Positions 26,507 to 35,727 of a DNA stretch of 64,000 nucleotides are shown here, piece by piece (position 1 is the stretch's first letter; every line of letters begins with the position of its first letter). The notes under the pieces were generated by a model. It was not told where the DNA came from, did not search any database, and was given only the letters and a program-made list of their open reading frames with translations. The DNA is from Planctomycetota bacterium (GTDB lineage Bacteria > Planctomycetota > Phycisphaerae > UBA1845 > UTPLA1). The stretch lies in the NCBI GenBank assembly GCA_003576905.1, contig QEVG01000001.1, positions 124,001-188,000 on the forward strand, read 5' to 3'. The position numbers and the translations under genes were made by a program.

Positions 26507-27802
26507 ATGTTCTGCACAGGATGTGAAAACTATCAACGAATGTCCCGCCGCGAATGGCTGCGGTCCGCGCTGGGCGCGGCCGGAGGCGCTTCTTTTCTGG
26601 GCTTCTTCGATCCTTCCCGGCTTCATGCCGCTCCACGCAAGGACACGCGCACCGCCGATTCCGTCATTCTCCTCTGGATGAGCGGTGGCATGAGCCACAT
26701 TGATACGTTCGACCCCCAGCCGGGCGCCGCCATAGGCGGGCCCACTCGGGCGATTCCAACGTCCATTGACGGCGTGATGATCTCTGAACATCTGCCGCGA
26801 TTGGCCAAGTCCCTGGGCCGCCTTTCGATCATCCGCAGCACCACCAGCAATGAGTTCGACCACGACCGCGCTGCGTACCTGATGCACACCGGCTACGAGG
26901 TGCTGCCGAGCATGAAGCACTCGACCCTGGGTTCGATCGTCGCGAAGTACAAGGGCCCTCCGAAGCAGGATGATAACCTCCCGCCCTACGTATCGATCGG
27001 AATCGACTGGGCGGCCGGCTACTTCGGACCGAAGTTCGCGCCCTATTACATCGGCGCTGCGGATGCGGCGGATCGAAATCTCCAGGTCTCCGAAGGGATC
27101 GGCGAAAGACGATTCACTGATCGGCTCAAGCTGCTCCACGAACTGGATCGATCGTTCCGTGCCCGCTATCCGCGGCACCCGGCCCTCGAGGAGTACGCAC
27201 AGCACTACAACGCCGCGCTGCTCATGATGCGCCCGCGCACCGCAAAGGTCTTCGACCTCGACGACGAGCCCGAATCGATGCGCGAAGCCTACGGCGCGCG
27301 ATCCGGTTTCGGACAGGGATGCCTGCTGGCGCGCCGCCTCGTGCAGGCGGGCGTGCGCTTTGTCGAGGTCGCACTGCCCGGATGGGATACCCACCAGAAC
27401 AACTTCGAAATCGTCACGGAGAAGTGCCTGGAGCTGGACATCGCGGTCGGCGCGCTGCTTGCAGATCTCACAGTTCGCGGCCTGTTTGACCGGACCATCG
27501 TCCTGCTCACCAGCGAGTTCGGCCGAACGCCGGCAATCAATGACAACCAGGGACGCGATCACTTCCCAAGGGTCTGGAGCACGCTCATTGGCGGCGGCGG
27601 CCTCGCTGCGGGAAGGGTCATCGGCGCGAGCGACGCCGGGCAGGCGGTTGCGGATCGTGCCGTGCGTGTCGGCGACCTGCACGCAACGCTCTGCCAGGCA
27701 ATGGGCATCGATTTCGCCCAGACAAACCACTCCCCGGACAATCGGCCCTTCCGCATCGTGAAGGACCCCGCAGCCCTTCCGATCGCGGAGCTTTTTTCCT
27801 GA
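26507..27802 (+). CDS. DUF1501-family exported protein (sulfatase-like fold)
   Basis: The start is ATG 26507 (MFCTGCENYQR), with CGAGG just upstream; ATG 26480 is in frame without a ribosome site. The 431-residue protein has a twin-arginine signal (MSRREWLRSALGAAGGASFLGF) and the DUF1501 pattern, such as LWMSGGMSHIDTFDPQPG, FDHDRAAYLMHTGYEV, LPGWDTHQNNF and TSEFGRTPAINDNQGRDHF. These proteins belong to the alkaline-phosphatase superfamily and are abundant in Planctomycetota, usually beside DUF1553/DUF1549 cytochrome-like genes. None is beside it here. The Tat signal implies folding and cofactor loading before export; the substrate is unknown. Confidence 0.9.
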   Translation: MFCTGCENYQRMSRREWLRSALGAAGGASFLGFFDPSRLHAAPRKDTRTADSVILLWMSGGMSHIDTFDPQPGAAIGGPTRAIPTSIDGVMISEHLPRLAKSLGRLSIIRSTTSNEFDHDRAAYLMHTGYEVLPSMKHSTLGSIVAKYKGPPKQDDNLPPYVSIGIDWAAGYFGPKFAPYYIGAADAADRNLQVSEGIGERRFTDRLKLLHELDRSFRARYPRHPALEEYAQHYNAALLMMRPRTAKVFDLDDEPESMREAYGARSGFGQGCLLARRLVQAGVRFVEVALPGWDTHQNNFEIVTEKCLELDIAVGALLADLTVRGLFDRTIVLLTSEFGRTPAINDNQGRDHFPRVWSTLIGGGGLAAGRVIGASDAGQAVADRAVRVGDLHATLCQAMGIDFAQTNHSPDNRPFRIVKDPAALPIAELFS

Positions 27803-27892
27803 TCCCCGCCGGCCTCCTGTGCTGGCACCCCCTTTCCGCTAACATGCCCGGCTCGGCACGGGAAATGCCGGTACGTCTACCAGAGGAACCGG

Positions 27893-28660
27893 GTGTCCGA
27901 CGAAATCGCAAAACTCAGTCTTGCAGCCGTCTCCATCGGTTTCCTGCACACGCTGTTGGGGCCGGACCATTACGTTCCCTTCGTGGCCATGGCGCGAATC
28001 GGGCAATGGTCCCTGAAACGAACGCTCATGATTACGCTGATCTGCGGCGCGGGGCACGTGGCAAGTTCCATCATTCTTGGCATCGCAGGCATCGCTTTGG
28101 GAGTTGCCGTCTTCAAACTGGAGAATGTGGAGTCCGCCCGAGGTGATATTGCCTGCTGGATGCTGATCGCCTTCGGGCTAGTCTACTTCGTATGGGGGGT
28201 TCGCCGGGCCATCCGAAATCAGCCCCATACGCACCTGCACGTTCACGAGAACGGCTCCGTTCACGCGCATGAACACACGCACGAGTCGGAACACCTGCAC
28301 GCGCACTCAGGAGCCAAGGCCGATACCAGGGTCGCGCCCAGCGGCAATAGCGCGGAAAGCCCGGCCGGCGCATCGAAACGAACGCTCACGCCCTGGGTGC
28401 TGTTTACGATCTTCCTGTTCGGACCCTGTGAGCCGCTGATACCCTTCCTTATGTACCCCGCGGCAAAGGGCAGCACGTGGGGACTGATCTGGGTCACTGC
28501 CCTGTTCGCGGCCGCTACAATGGCGACGATGACGGCCATGGTCGCTTCGATGTATCTTGGGGCGTCATTCCTCAAGATGGGCCGCTTCGAGCGGTTCGGG
28601 CATGCCACGGCCGGCTTCCTCGTCCTGGCATGCGGCGCGGCGATTAAAGCGGGCCTGTAG
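27893..28660 (+). CDS. NicO/UreH-type transition-metal transporter with a His-rich loop
   Basis: This 255-residue protein starts at GTG 27893, with AGAGGAA upstream. It has six hydrophobic segments and the family motif HTLLGPDH near residue 20, like the HX4-5DH site of NicO/UreH nickel-cobalt exporters and importers. A second motif region, FGPCEPLIPFLMYP, is also typical. Between helices 3 and 4 is a loop with at least twelve histidines (HTHLHVHENGSVHAHEHTH and more), presumably metal binding. Members of this family move Ni, Co or similar ions, or belong to the wider TauE/SafE-like group. No urease or hydrogenase genes are nearby. Confidence 0.78.
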   Translation: MSDEIAKLSLAAVSIGFLHTLLGPDHYVPFVAMARIGQWSLKRTLMITLICGAGHVASSIILGIAGIALGVAVFKLENVESARGDIACWMLIAFGLVYFVWGVRRAIRNQPHTHLHVHENGSVHAHEHTHESEHLHAHSGAKADTRVAPSGNSAESPAGASKRTLTPWVLFTIFLFGPCEPLIPFLMYPAAKGSTWGLIWVTALFAAATMATMTAMVASMYLGASFLKMGRFERFGHATAGFLVLACGAAIKAGL

Positions 28661-28741
28661 CCCGAGCGCTCGGCCCGCCGGCGCGGACGGCGCACGACCT
28701 GCCGTTGTCGGGGAATCCGGCGCGCCCAAGAGGACCCGATT

Positions 28742-28909
28742 CTACTTTCCGTTCTTAATGACTTCGTCGAGGTATTTCTGAAAGTCCGCCATCTTATAGG
28801 AGATGAAGCAAAAGGCGTGGTGCAGGGCGATCCACTCCATGTCCGTATCGTCGCCCTGGGCCTCTTTTCGCAGTTCGTTGAGCTTGGCGAGAATCTGTTC
28901 CGCTTTCAT
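28742..28909 (-). CDS. Small conserved-looking cytoplasmic protein (55 residues)
   Basis: ATG 28909 to TAG 28742 encodes 55 residues, MKAEQILAKLNELRKEAQ and onward, ending in FQKYLDEVIKNGK. It is largely helical, with an aromatic stretch WIALHHAFCFISYKM in the middle and no membrane span. The frame is preferred by third-position GC and is framed by clear start and stop codons between two unrelated genes. Short helical proteins of this kind occur in planctomycete genomes, but I know of no function. Confidence 0.6.
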   Translation of the reverse strand: MKAEQILAKLNELRKEAQGDDTDMEWIALHHAFCFISYKMADFQKYLDEVIKNGK

Positions 28910-29093
28910 GTTGTGTGGTGTCCTCTCAATGGTGCGCTTCGCTCACTGTCCATTCGCCGCCTGCACGCGTCGGGCGAAAGCGCCGCCCGTCGCCCCCTGC
29001 CGAATCATCGGCACGCCGCGTGTCCGACATCCAGTTGGACTCGCTCCGGACATTGGCCTCGCCCGGAACGAACGGCCCCGGCCGGACAATGCG

Positions 29094-30254
29094 TCATGGC
29101 CTCCGAAATAGCACAAGGCTGCTCGTAAAGCCGTGCACGAATGTCTTATTGCCCACGGGGCCGATCTCTCCTGCGGCGAAAAACCCCGCGATCTGGCAAT
29201 CCTTCGCGACCGAGTTCACCAGGCCGATATCATGATTGGGTGCGCCGAACATCCGCGCGCCCCGCCCGTTGCATGTAAACAGCAGACCGCCCGTCGGCGG
29301 CGCCGGCATGGAGGAAATCTTTTCGGCGAGTAATTGCCTCATCTCCTGGTCCGCGCTCTTTGAATCGCGCACGTGAAACTGAATTGTCTGGCCCGGCCGG
29401 ATGAAGGCCCCCACCGCCAGACCGCTGTCATCGACGACTTCAAGCAGGTTTCGGATCAGGAAATCGCCGGGACCGAACTTTTCGAGTTGCTCATTGACCA
29501 CACGACCAAGATGAAGCCCGTTTTGCATCAGTGCCTGGTCGGCGGCAGGCGCTGATGCGAACACATGCCGCACCACGTCCAGCGCCGGCCGGCCGCGGAG
29601 CTCGTAGATCACGTTTCGCTCGGCCCGTGTCACGACAAACGGCTCGCCCACCGGGCGACAGCCCTGTGACACCACGGTATCTATCACAATGGGCCCGGAA
29701 AGCGAAATCCCCACCAGGCCCTGGCGCAGAACCTGATCGTTCAGGAACAGTCGGTTTTCACCCGGCGCGCCGGCCGCACTCGCCAGCCCGCCGACCGCCG
29801 TGCTTCCGGGAAAGGCTTCGTCAATTTGTTCGAGGACGTGCTCGATGTCGATCGTGAAAGGGTCCGGCAGGACAATGAAGCACGGCTTGGCGTCCGGGCT
29901 CACCGCCAAGTGCTCCCGCCAGCCCTCCGTGCCCTCCAGATTCTGAACGTCGTTCTGGTCGATGACAAAGGGGAGCAGTCGAACGCCCGGCAGCCGCGCC
30001 GCCCAGATGGCCATCGCCGGCGCATCCTCGACTTCGCGATCGGCCCCAATGATTCCGCGGGCCGTACAGCCCATCAGGTTTCGCGTGTTTATCCGCTCGC
30101 GGACCTCGGTAAGAACCCTGTCAAACCGAGGGCCGTAGTGGGCCGACATGAAAAACAACACAAGATCGGGCTCGATCCCTTCAATTGCCGCCCGCAGTTG
30201 CGAGATAGCGGCACTGGCATCGGTAAGCGTACTTATGGCTGCCTTGAACTGCAT
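29094..30254 (-). CDS. FIST domain sensor protein
   Basis: This 386-residue protein contains a FIST N domain (about residues 25-220: DLVLFFMSAHYG, LMGCTARGIIGADREVED, STAVGGLASAAG) followed by a FIST C domain (about 230-370: RPALDVVRHVF, FLIRNLLEVVDDSG, GGLLFTCNGRGARMFG, ..IAGFFAAGEIGPVG). FIST domains are proposed sensory ligand-binding modules for small molecules such as amino acids, often found with signalling output domains. Here there is no kinase, chemotaxis or cyclic-nucleotide domain in the same chain, nor a signalling gene beside it, so it may be a stand-alone sensor or an enzyme. Confidence 0.88.
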   Translation of the reverse strand: MQFKAAISTLTDASAAISQLRAAIEGIEPDLVLFFMSAHYGPRFDRVLTEVRERINTRNLMGCTARGIIGADREVEDAPAMAIWAARLPGVRLLPFVIDQNDVQNLEGTEGWREHLAVSPDAKPCFIVLPDPFTIDIEHVLEQIDEAFPGSTAVGGLASAAGAPGENRLFLNDQVLRQGLVGISLSGPIVIDTVVSQGCRPVGEPFVVTRAERNVIYELRGRPALDVVRHVFASAPAADQALMQNGLHLGRVVNEQLEKFGPGDFLIRNLLEVVDDSGLAVGAFIRPGQTIQFHVRDSKSADQEMRQLLAEKISSMPAPPTGGLLFTCNGRGARMFGAPNHDIGLVNSVAKDCQIAGFFAAGEIGPVGNKTFVHGFTSSLVLFRRP

Positions 30255-30343
30255 TCCACGGACCCCGATTCCGGCCCTGTGTGAATAATAGCAAAATTGC
30301 GCGGAAAACGCCCGGCCACGCCGAAAGGCTCATGAGTGCCGGT

Positions 30344-31786
30344 CTATTGGCCGATTCGTCCCACTCTGCTCAGTACCAGCAGCCGCCGCTCGGTCATTTC
30401 CTCGATCGCATACCGAACGCCCTCACGCCCCAGACCGCTCTCCTTCACGCCACCATAGGGCATGCTGTCAACCCGGAAGGCCGGGACATCGTTGACGATG
30501 ATTCCGCCGACTTCCAGCTCATTGAATGCGTACATCGCATGGTCGATGTTCCGCGTGAAGACGCCCGCCTGCAATCCGAAGCGGCTGGCATTGACGCGGC
30601 GGCAGGCTTCATCGAATCGGGAGTACGGCTCCAGCAGGGCCACGGGGCCGAATACTTCGCGACAACTCACATCCGCGTCGTCGGGCACGTTCTCAAGGAG
30701 CGTCGCCTCGTAAGAGGCGCCATCCCGATGGCCCCCGCAGAGCACCTTTGCGCCTCCGGCTACTGCCGCATTCACCCATCCTTCGACACGCCGCGCGTCG
30801 CCCTCGGAAATAAGCGGCCCGATGAATGTGTCCTCCTTCCGAGGGTCGCCGGATTGTAATTTCGCGGCCTCCGCGATCAGTGCCGCGCGCACGGCGTCAT
30901 ACAGCGACTCGTGGAGCAATACACGCTGAACGCTGATGCAGGACTGGCCGGACTGATAAAACGCGCCAATGACAATTCGGCCCACGGCGAAATCAACATC
31001 CGCATCGCGATCGACGATGCACGCGGCGTTTCCTCCGAGCTCAAGGACGACCCTCTTCTTCCCGGCCCTGGCCTTGAGGGCCCACCCCACCTCCGGAGAA
31101 CCCGTGAACGACAGAAGTCTCGCACGGTCATCGGTCACAAGAAGATCCGCGTCTTCGCGGCGACAGGGAAGAATACTGAAACCCCCGGGCGGGAGCGGCG
31201 TTTCCGCAAGGATTTCGCCAAGGAGAAGGGCACTGATCGGCGTCAGCGTTGCCGGCTTCAGGATCCACGGACACCCCGCGGCGATCGCCGGAGCGATCTT
31301 GTGAGCCGCAAGATTTAGCGGAAAATTGAACGGTGAGATAAACGAACAAACCCCGACAGGAACGCGCTTCCAGAAGCCCTCGCAACCCTCGGCCCGCGCG
31401 GAGATGTCCAACGGGAGGTACTCCCCCGTCAACCGTGTCGCTTCCTCCGACGCAATCCGAAACGTGTCAATCGCGCGACTGACCTCCGCACGGGCGTCGC
31501 GAATCGGCTTTCCCGCCTCGATGCAAACGGCGGTCGCGAATTCTTCGCTCCGGTCGTGCAATCTCTGCACGACGTGATTCAACACGGCGGCACGTGCATA
31601 TGCCGGCATGCGGCGACACGAATCCGTCGCGACGACCGCCCTATCAAGCGCTTCGTCAATCGTTTCCGGGCCGGCGAGGGCCACCCGCGTCGCCTCCGCC
31701 CCGGAGTACTTGTCGAGCACCGGCAGGTCCGCGTCTCCATTGCGGACCTGACTGCCGACGAACAATGGATAATGGTGCTTCAGCAT
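30344..31786 (-). CDS. NAD(P)-dependent aldehyde dehydrogenase
   Basis: The start is set at ATG 31786 (MLKHHYPLFVGSQ), giving 480 residues; a TTG at 31906 opens the frame further but adds unlike sequence. The family motifs are complete: FISPFNFPLNLAAHKIAPA and WILKPATLTP (cofactor region), FTGSPEVGWALK (NAD-binding), the general base VLELGGNAA, the catalytic cysteine in FYQSGQSCISVQRV and the EVFGPVALLEP motif. Its profile is that of the lactaldehyde/succinate-semialdehyde/GAPN-like group. The substrate is not defined by neighbours. The FIST protein gene follows downstream on the same strand about 90 bases away. Confidence 0.9.
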   Translation of the reverse strand: MLKHHYPLFVGSQVRNGDADLPVLDKYSGAEATRVALAGPETIDEALDRAVVATDSCRRMPAYARAAVLNHVVQRLHDRSEEFATAVCIEAGKPIRDARAEVSRAIDTFRIASEEATRLTGEYLPLDISARAEGCEGFWKRVPVGVCSFISPFNFPLNLAAHKIAPAIAAGCPWILKPATLTPISALLLGEILAETPLPPGGFSILPCRREDADLLVTDDRARLLSFTGSPEVGWALKARAGKKRVVLELGGNAACIVDRDADVDFAVGRIVIGAFYQSGQSCISVQRVLLHESLYDAVRAALIAEAAKLQSGDPRKEDTFIGPLISEGDARRVEGWVNAAVAGGAKVLCGGHRDGASYEATLLENVPDDADVSCREVFGPVALLEPYSRFDEACRRVNASRFGLQAGVFTRNIDHAMYAFNELEVGGIIVNDVPAFRVDSMPYGGVKESGLGREGVRYAIEEMTERRLLVLSRVGRIGQ

Positions 31787-32194
31787 TTGAGCCTGCTCCG
31801 CATTGCTTCCCGGGCGACGCTTAAAAAACCACCCGTGCGACCGCTCATCGATAATCGATAACGGCAAGGCGACGGGGCGGAAAGGCCATCTACCGACCGC
31901 CCTCAATTAACCACGTGACAGCTCCCTCGATGGCCAAGAGATGCGTGCCACTTTGACAGCCAATTTGAGCCGGATGAATCCGAGACTGCCATTCCTGCGG
32001 ACGCCGCCTGTGCGCTTCCTTGGAGACCCGGGTTCCGTGCGAATCCTAAAGTATTGCCAATTAAAGCGTTACGAATTGACGATGTCTTCCTCCTACACCC
32101 CCACCGGGTGGCATGACCCTTGCTTACCTCTTTGGGTATCGGAAAGCCGCACCGCGCCTTTGAGTGGCGGTCCAGGCATCCCAGGAGTCTCCTT
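31787..32194. other. Intergenic region upstream of the receiver-like gene
   Basis: These 408 bases separate the divergent aldehyde dehydrogenase and receiver-like genes. TTGACA at about 31953 and several AT-rich tracts (near 32050-32080) might be promoter parts, but none has a convincing partner box. No CIRCE repeat (TTAGCACTC-N9-GAGTGCTAA) is seen here or just before groES. Confidence 0.45.
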
Positions 32195-32608
32195 GTGTCG
32201 CCCTTACGGCTGAACATCCTGCTCGCCCATGCCGCTCAGGACCCTTGGGCTGTCGGGCTGGCAGGCAGCCTTCGCGAGTTGCCGGTCGATCTCCACTGGT
32301 CGCGAAGTGAGGCGGAAGTTCTTGGGATAGCCCGGGAGCGAAAGCTCCATCTCGGCGTTGTGGATGACGCGATTCCCGACGGCGGCGGGCTGGGCCTGTT
32401 GCGTCGAATCCGGCGTATGGGACTGGACTTTCCATGCGTGCTGGTGTCGCGCGAGCCCAGCGAGCGGCTCCTTCAGGACGCATTGGCGCTGGAGGTGCTG
32501 ACCGTAATCCAGGCGGCGGCCTATCAGGAGACGCTGGTGCCGAGCGTTCTGAAAGTGATTCACCATCGCTACAACGTGATAACACCGTCCAACGGGCACT
32601 CGAACTAG
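32195..32608 (+). CDS. Degenerate receiver-domain (pseudo-receiver) protein upstream of groES
   Basis: The start is GTG 32195, with AGGAG 7 bases upstream; a longer open frame begins at 32120. The 137-residue protein resembles a CheY-like receiver: LGVVDDAIPDGGGLGLLRRIRR matches the phospho-acceptor Asp and following loop, and FPCVLVSREPS matches the strand-4 Thr/Ser region. The N-terminal acidic pair is missing (LLAHAAQD instead of DD) and the conserved Lys-Pro near the end is not present (VIQAAA). Phosphorylation by a kinase is therefore doubtful. It is followed 91 bases later by groES, so it may co-transcribe with the chaperonin genes. Confidence 0.6.
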   Translation: MSPLRLNILLAHAAQDPWAVGLAGSLRELPVDLHWSRSEAEVLGIARERKLHLGVVDDAIPDGGGLGLLRRIRRMGLDFPCVLVSREPSERLLQDALALEVLTVIQAAAYQETLVPSVLKVIHHRYNVITPSNGHSN

Positions 32609-32699
32609 CAATACAGGCTTCCTCCGCGTCGGGCGCGGTACGAACACAAGACGGAAGTGCAAATTTGGTAATTGTGAGTCAATAGGAAGGAGCGAACGA

Positions 32700-33002
32700 A
32701 TGTCGGTAACGAAGATGAAGATTCGCCCGCTGGGCGACAAGGTGCTGGTCAAGCGGATAGAGGCGGAGGCCATGACAGCCGGGGGCATCGTCCTTCCAGA
32801 TACGGCCAAGGAAAAGCCCAAGCGCGGCCGGATCATCGCCGTGGGCGACGGCAAGCTCCTCGACACGGGCGAGCGGGCCAAGCCGCAGCTCAGGAAGGGC
32901 GAGGAAGTGCTCTTCACCAGCTACGCAGGCACTGAGGTCAAGGTCAGCGGCGAAGAGTTTATCATCATGGACGAGTCGGATATTCTCGCCGTCATCGAGT
33001 GA
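32700..33002 (+). CDS. groES: GroES (Hsp10) co-chaperonin
   Basis: This 100-residue protein matches GroES closely: MKIRPLGDKVLVKRI, the mobile loop MTAGGIVLPDTAKEKP, RGRIIAVGDGK and VLFTSYAGTEVKVSGEEFIIMDESDILAVIE. GGAAGGAG lies about 7 bases upstream of the start. GroES caps the GroEL chamber during protein folding. It is followed by two short unknown genes before groEL instead of groEL itself, and no CIRCE element was found, so regulation by HrcA is not supported by sequence. Confidence 0.97.
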   Translation: MSVTKMKIRPLGDKVLVKRIEAEAMTAGGIVLPDTAKEKPKRGRIIAVGDGKLLDTGERAKPQLRKGEEVLFTSYAGTEVKVSGEEFIIMDESDILAVIE

Positions 33003-33110
33003 GATTGTCGGACGGCGGCCACGGCGCGACGACGCCCGGCGCCGCGGTTCCTCGTCACAGGCGTCCATGAGGAATGAGGACCGGTGATCAGCGATCGGCA
33101 GTGCGGAATT

Positions 33111-33135
33111 GCTGAAAGCTGGCTGCTGAAAGCTG
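33111..33135. repeat. Short direct repeat between groES and the next gene
   Basis: GCTGAAAGCTG occurs at 33111-33121 and again at 33125-33135, a 14-base period, with a third partial copy (GAGAGCTGAA) following. It lies in the leader of the GTG-started gene at 33147 and may simply be low-complexity spacer. Confidence 0.5.
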
Positions 33136-33146
33136 AGAGCTGAACC

Positions 33147-33461
33147 GTGCGACCCAAACTGTTTGAAGCGGCGCTCAACGAGGCGATTAAGTTCGGACCG
33201 TCGGCCCGGCTGGTGATCACGTTTCCCGGAAACGAGGACGCGATGCACATTCACCCGCTGGCCTACAACAAGGTCGAAGACGGCGGATTTCGGATCGAAA
33301 TCCGCGTCTCGAAGTACGACGACGCCGAAGTCGTCGACGACGTCATCTTCGTCGATGCCGAGGCGATCGAAACGGTTGAGCTTCAGGTCAAGCAGCAGGG
33401 CAGCGTCTGGCAGGATGAGCCTTTTCAGGGCGGAATTGGGGACGAAGAGGAGGAACAATGA
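33147..33461 (+). CDS. Small acidic protein of unknown function between groES and groEL
   Basis: This GTG-started frame (33147) encodes 104 residues with a mixed alpha/beta character (RPKLFEAALNEAIKFGPSARLVITFPGNED, FRIEIRVSKYDDAEVVDDVIFVDAEAIETVEL) and an acidic end ([10 protein letters not shown]). It shares its last four bases with the next start (ATGA), so the two genes are translationally coupled. The spacing from groES is 144 bases, in which a short repeated segment lies. No family is recognised. The location suggests a folding-linked or protein-quality role, by position only. Confidence 0.6.
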   Translation: MRPKLFEAALNEAIKFGPSARLVITFPGNEDAMHIHPLAYNKVEDGGFRIEIRVSKYDDAEVVDDVIFVDAEAIETVELQVKQQGSVWQDEPFQGGIGDEEEEQ

Positions 33462-33769
33462 CCGTTGCACCCAGTCTCGCGAATGAAGTCGTGAACGGCG
33501 AAGGGCGGGCGGGCGTGCAGAAATCCGCTCGGATGCTTCCGTGCTGCCTGGCCATCAGTCAGGACACGGCGTTCGGCACGGGCGACGCGTCTCACACCCT
33601 GCGGCGGCGATGGAGGGCGCTGGCGATCGATGATCACCATGAGCTGACCTCCGGCGAGCTGGTCACCAACATGGACGACCCGTTGATGGTGGTTCGCGAC
33701 AAGGCCATGCTCGCGGCGCGCAGCCTCGGCTATGAGCCGCAGCAGTTCATCCTCGACAAGGCAAACTGA
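33458..33769 (+). CDS. Small protein of unknown function upstream of groEL
   Basis: ATG 33458 overlaps the stop of the preceding gene (ATGA) and encodes 103 residues. The N-terminus is loosely ordered ([17 protein letters not shown]), then [13 protein letters not shown] carries a Cys-Cys pair and the rest is charged and helical ([39 protein letters not shown]). It ends 80 bases before the groEL start. No known domain is visible; the His/Asp/Glu content is compatible with metal or protein binding, but this is not supported further. Confidence 0.55.
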   Translation: MTVAPSLANEVVNGEGRAGVQKSARMLPCCLAISQDTAFGTGDASHTLRRRWRALAIDDHHELTSGELVTNMDDPLMVVRDKAMLAARSLGYEPQQFILDKAN

Positions 33770-33849
33770 GCGGGCCGCCCATTCGGGGCCCGGGCAATAT
33801 AAACGACAAGAATCGGAAAATCGGAACAACGCATTCGGAGAGACATCCT

Positions 33850-35466
<1,617 letters not shown>

Positions 35467-35727
35467 AGGGTGTGGCACAGGCTATTAGCCTGTGACCGAC
35501 AAGGCGCCCCGTAGCGCCACCCCTCGCGGGTGGCGAGTCATCTCAGGTGTCTGATTCCCTCCCCTTGCTAAGGGGAGGGTCAGGGCGGGGTTGGCCTCGG
35601 TGCTCGCCTCACATCGACAACTCAACCCGGGCGCCGCCCAGCGCGGCCGCCCGTTTCACATACACGCGGCACGGCCCGTCCATCCGGATGGGCCGTGCCG
35701 TTCGTCTTCAATGTCCGTCAAATGCTC
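35467..35727. repeat. Cluster of four different inverted repeats between convergent genes
   Basis: Four hairpin-forming sequences lie in 261 bases: a REP-like copy at 35471-35497 (TGTGGCACAGGCT core, inner arms 35476-35483/35487-35494), an 8-bp-arm repeat at 35515-35535, a perfect 10-bp-arm repeat at 35557-35579 (CCCTCCCCTT/AAGGGGAGGG) and an 11-bp-arm repeat at 35667-35700 (CGGCACGGCCC/GGGCCGTGCCG). No T-run follows any of them, so they resemble repeat elements more than intrinsic terminators. They lie between groEL and the convergent DUF1254 gene. Confidence 0.7.

Noticed and set aside
32610-32699. CIRCE element before groES
   Set aside because: Looked for TTAGCACTC-N9-GAGTGCTAA and found nothing similar in this leader or further upstream.
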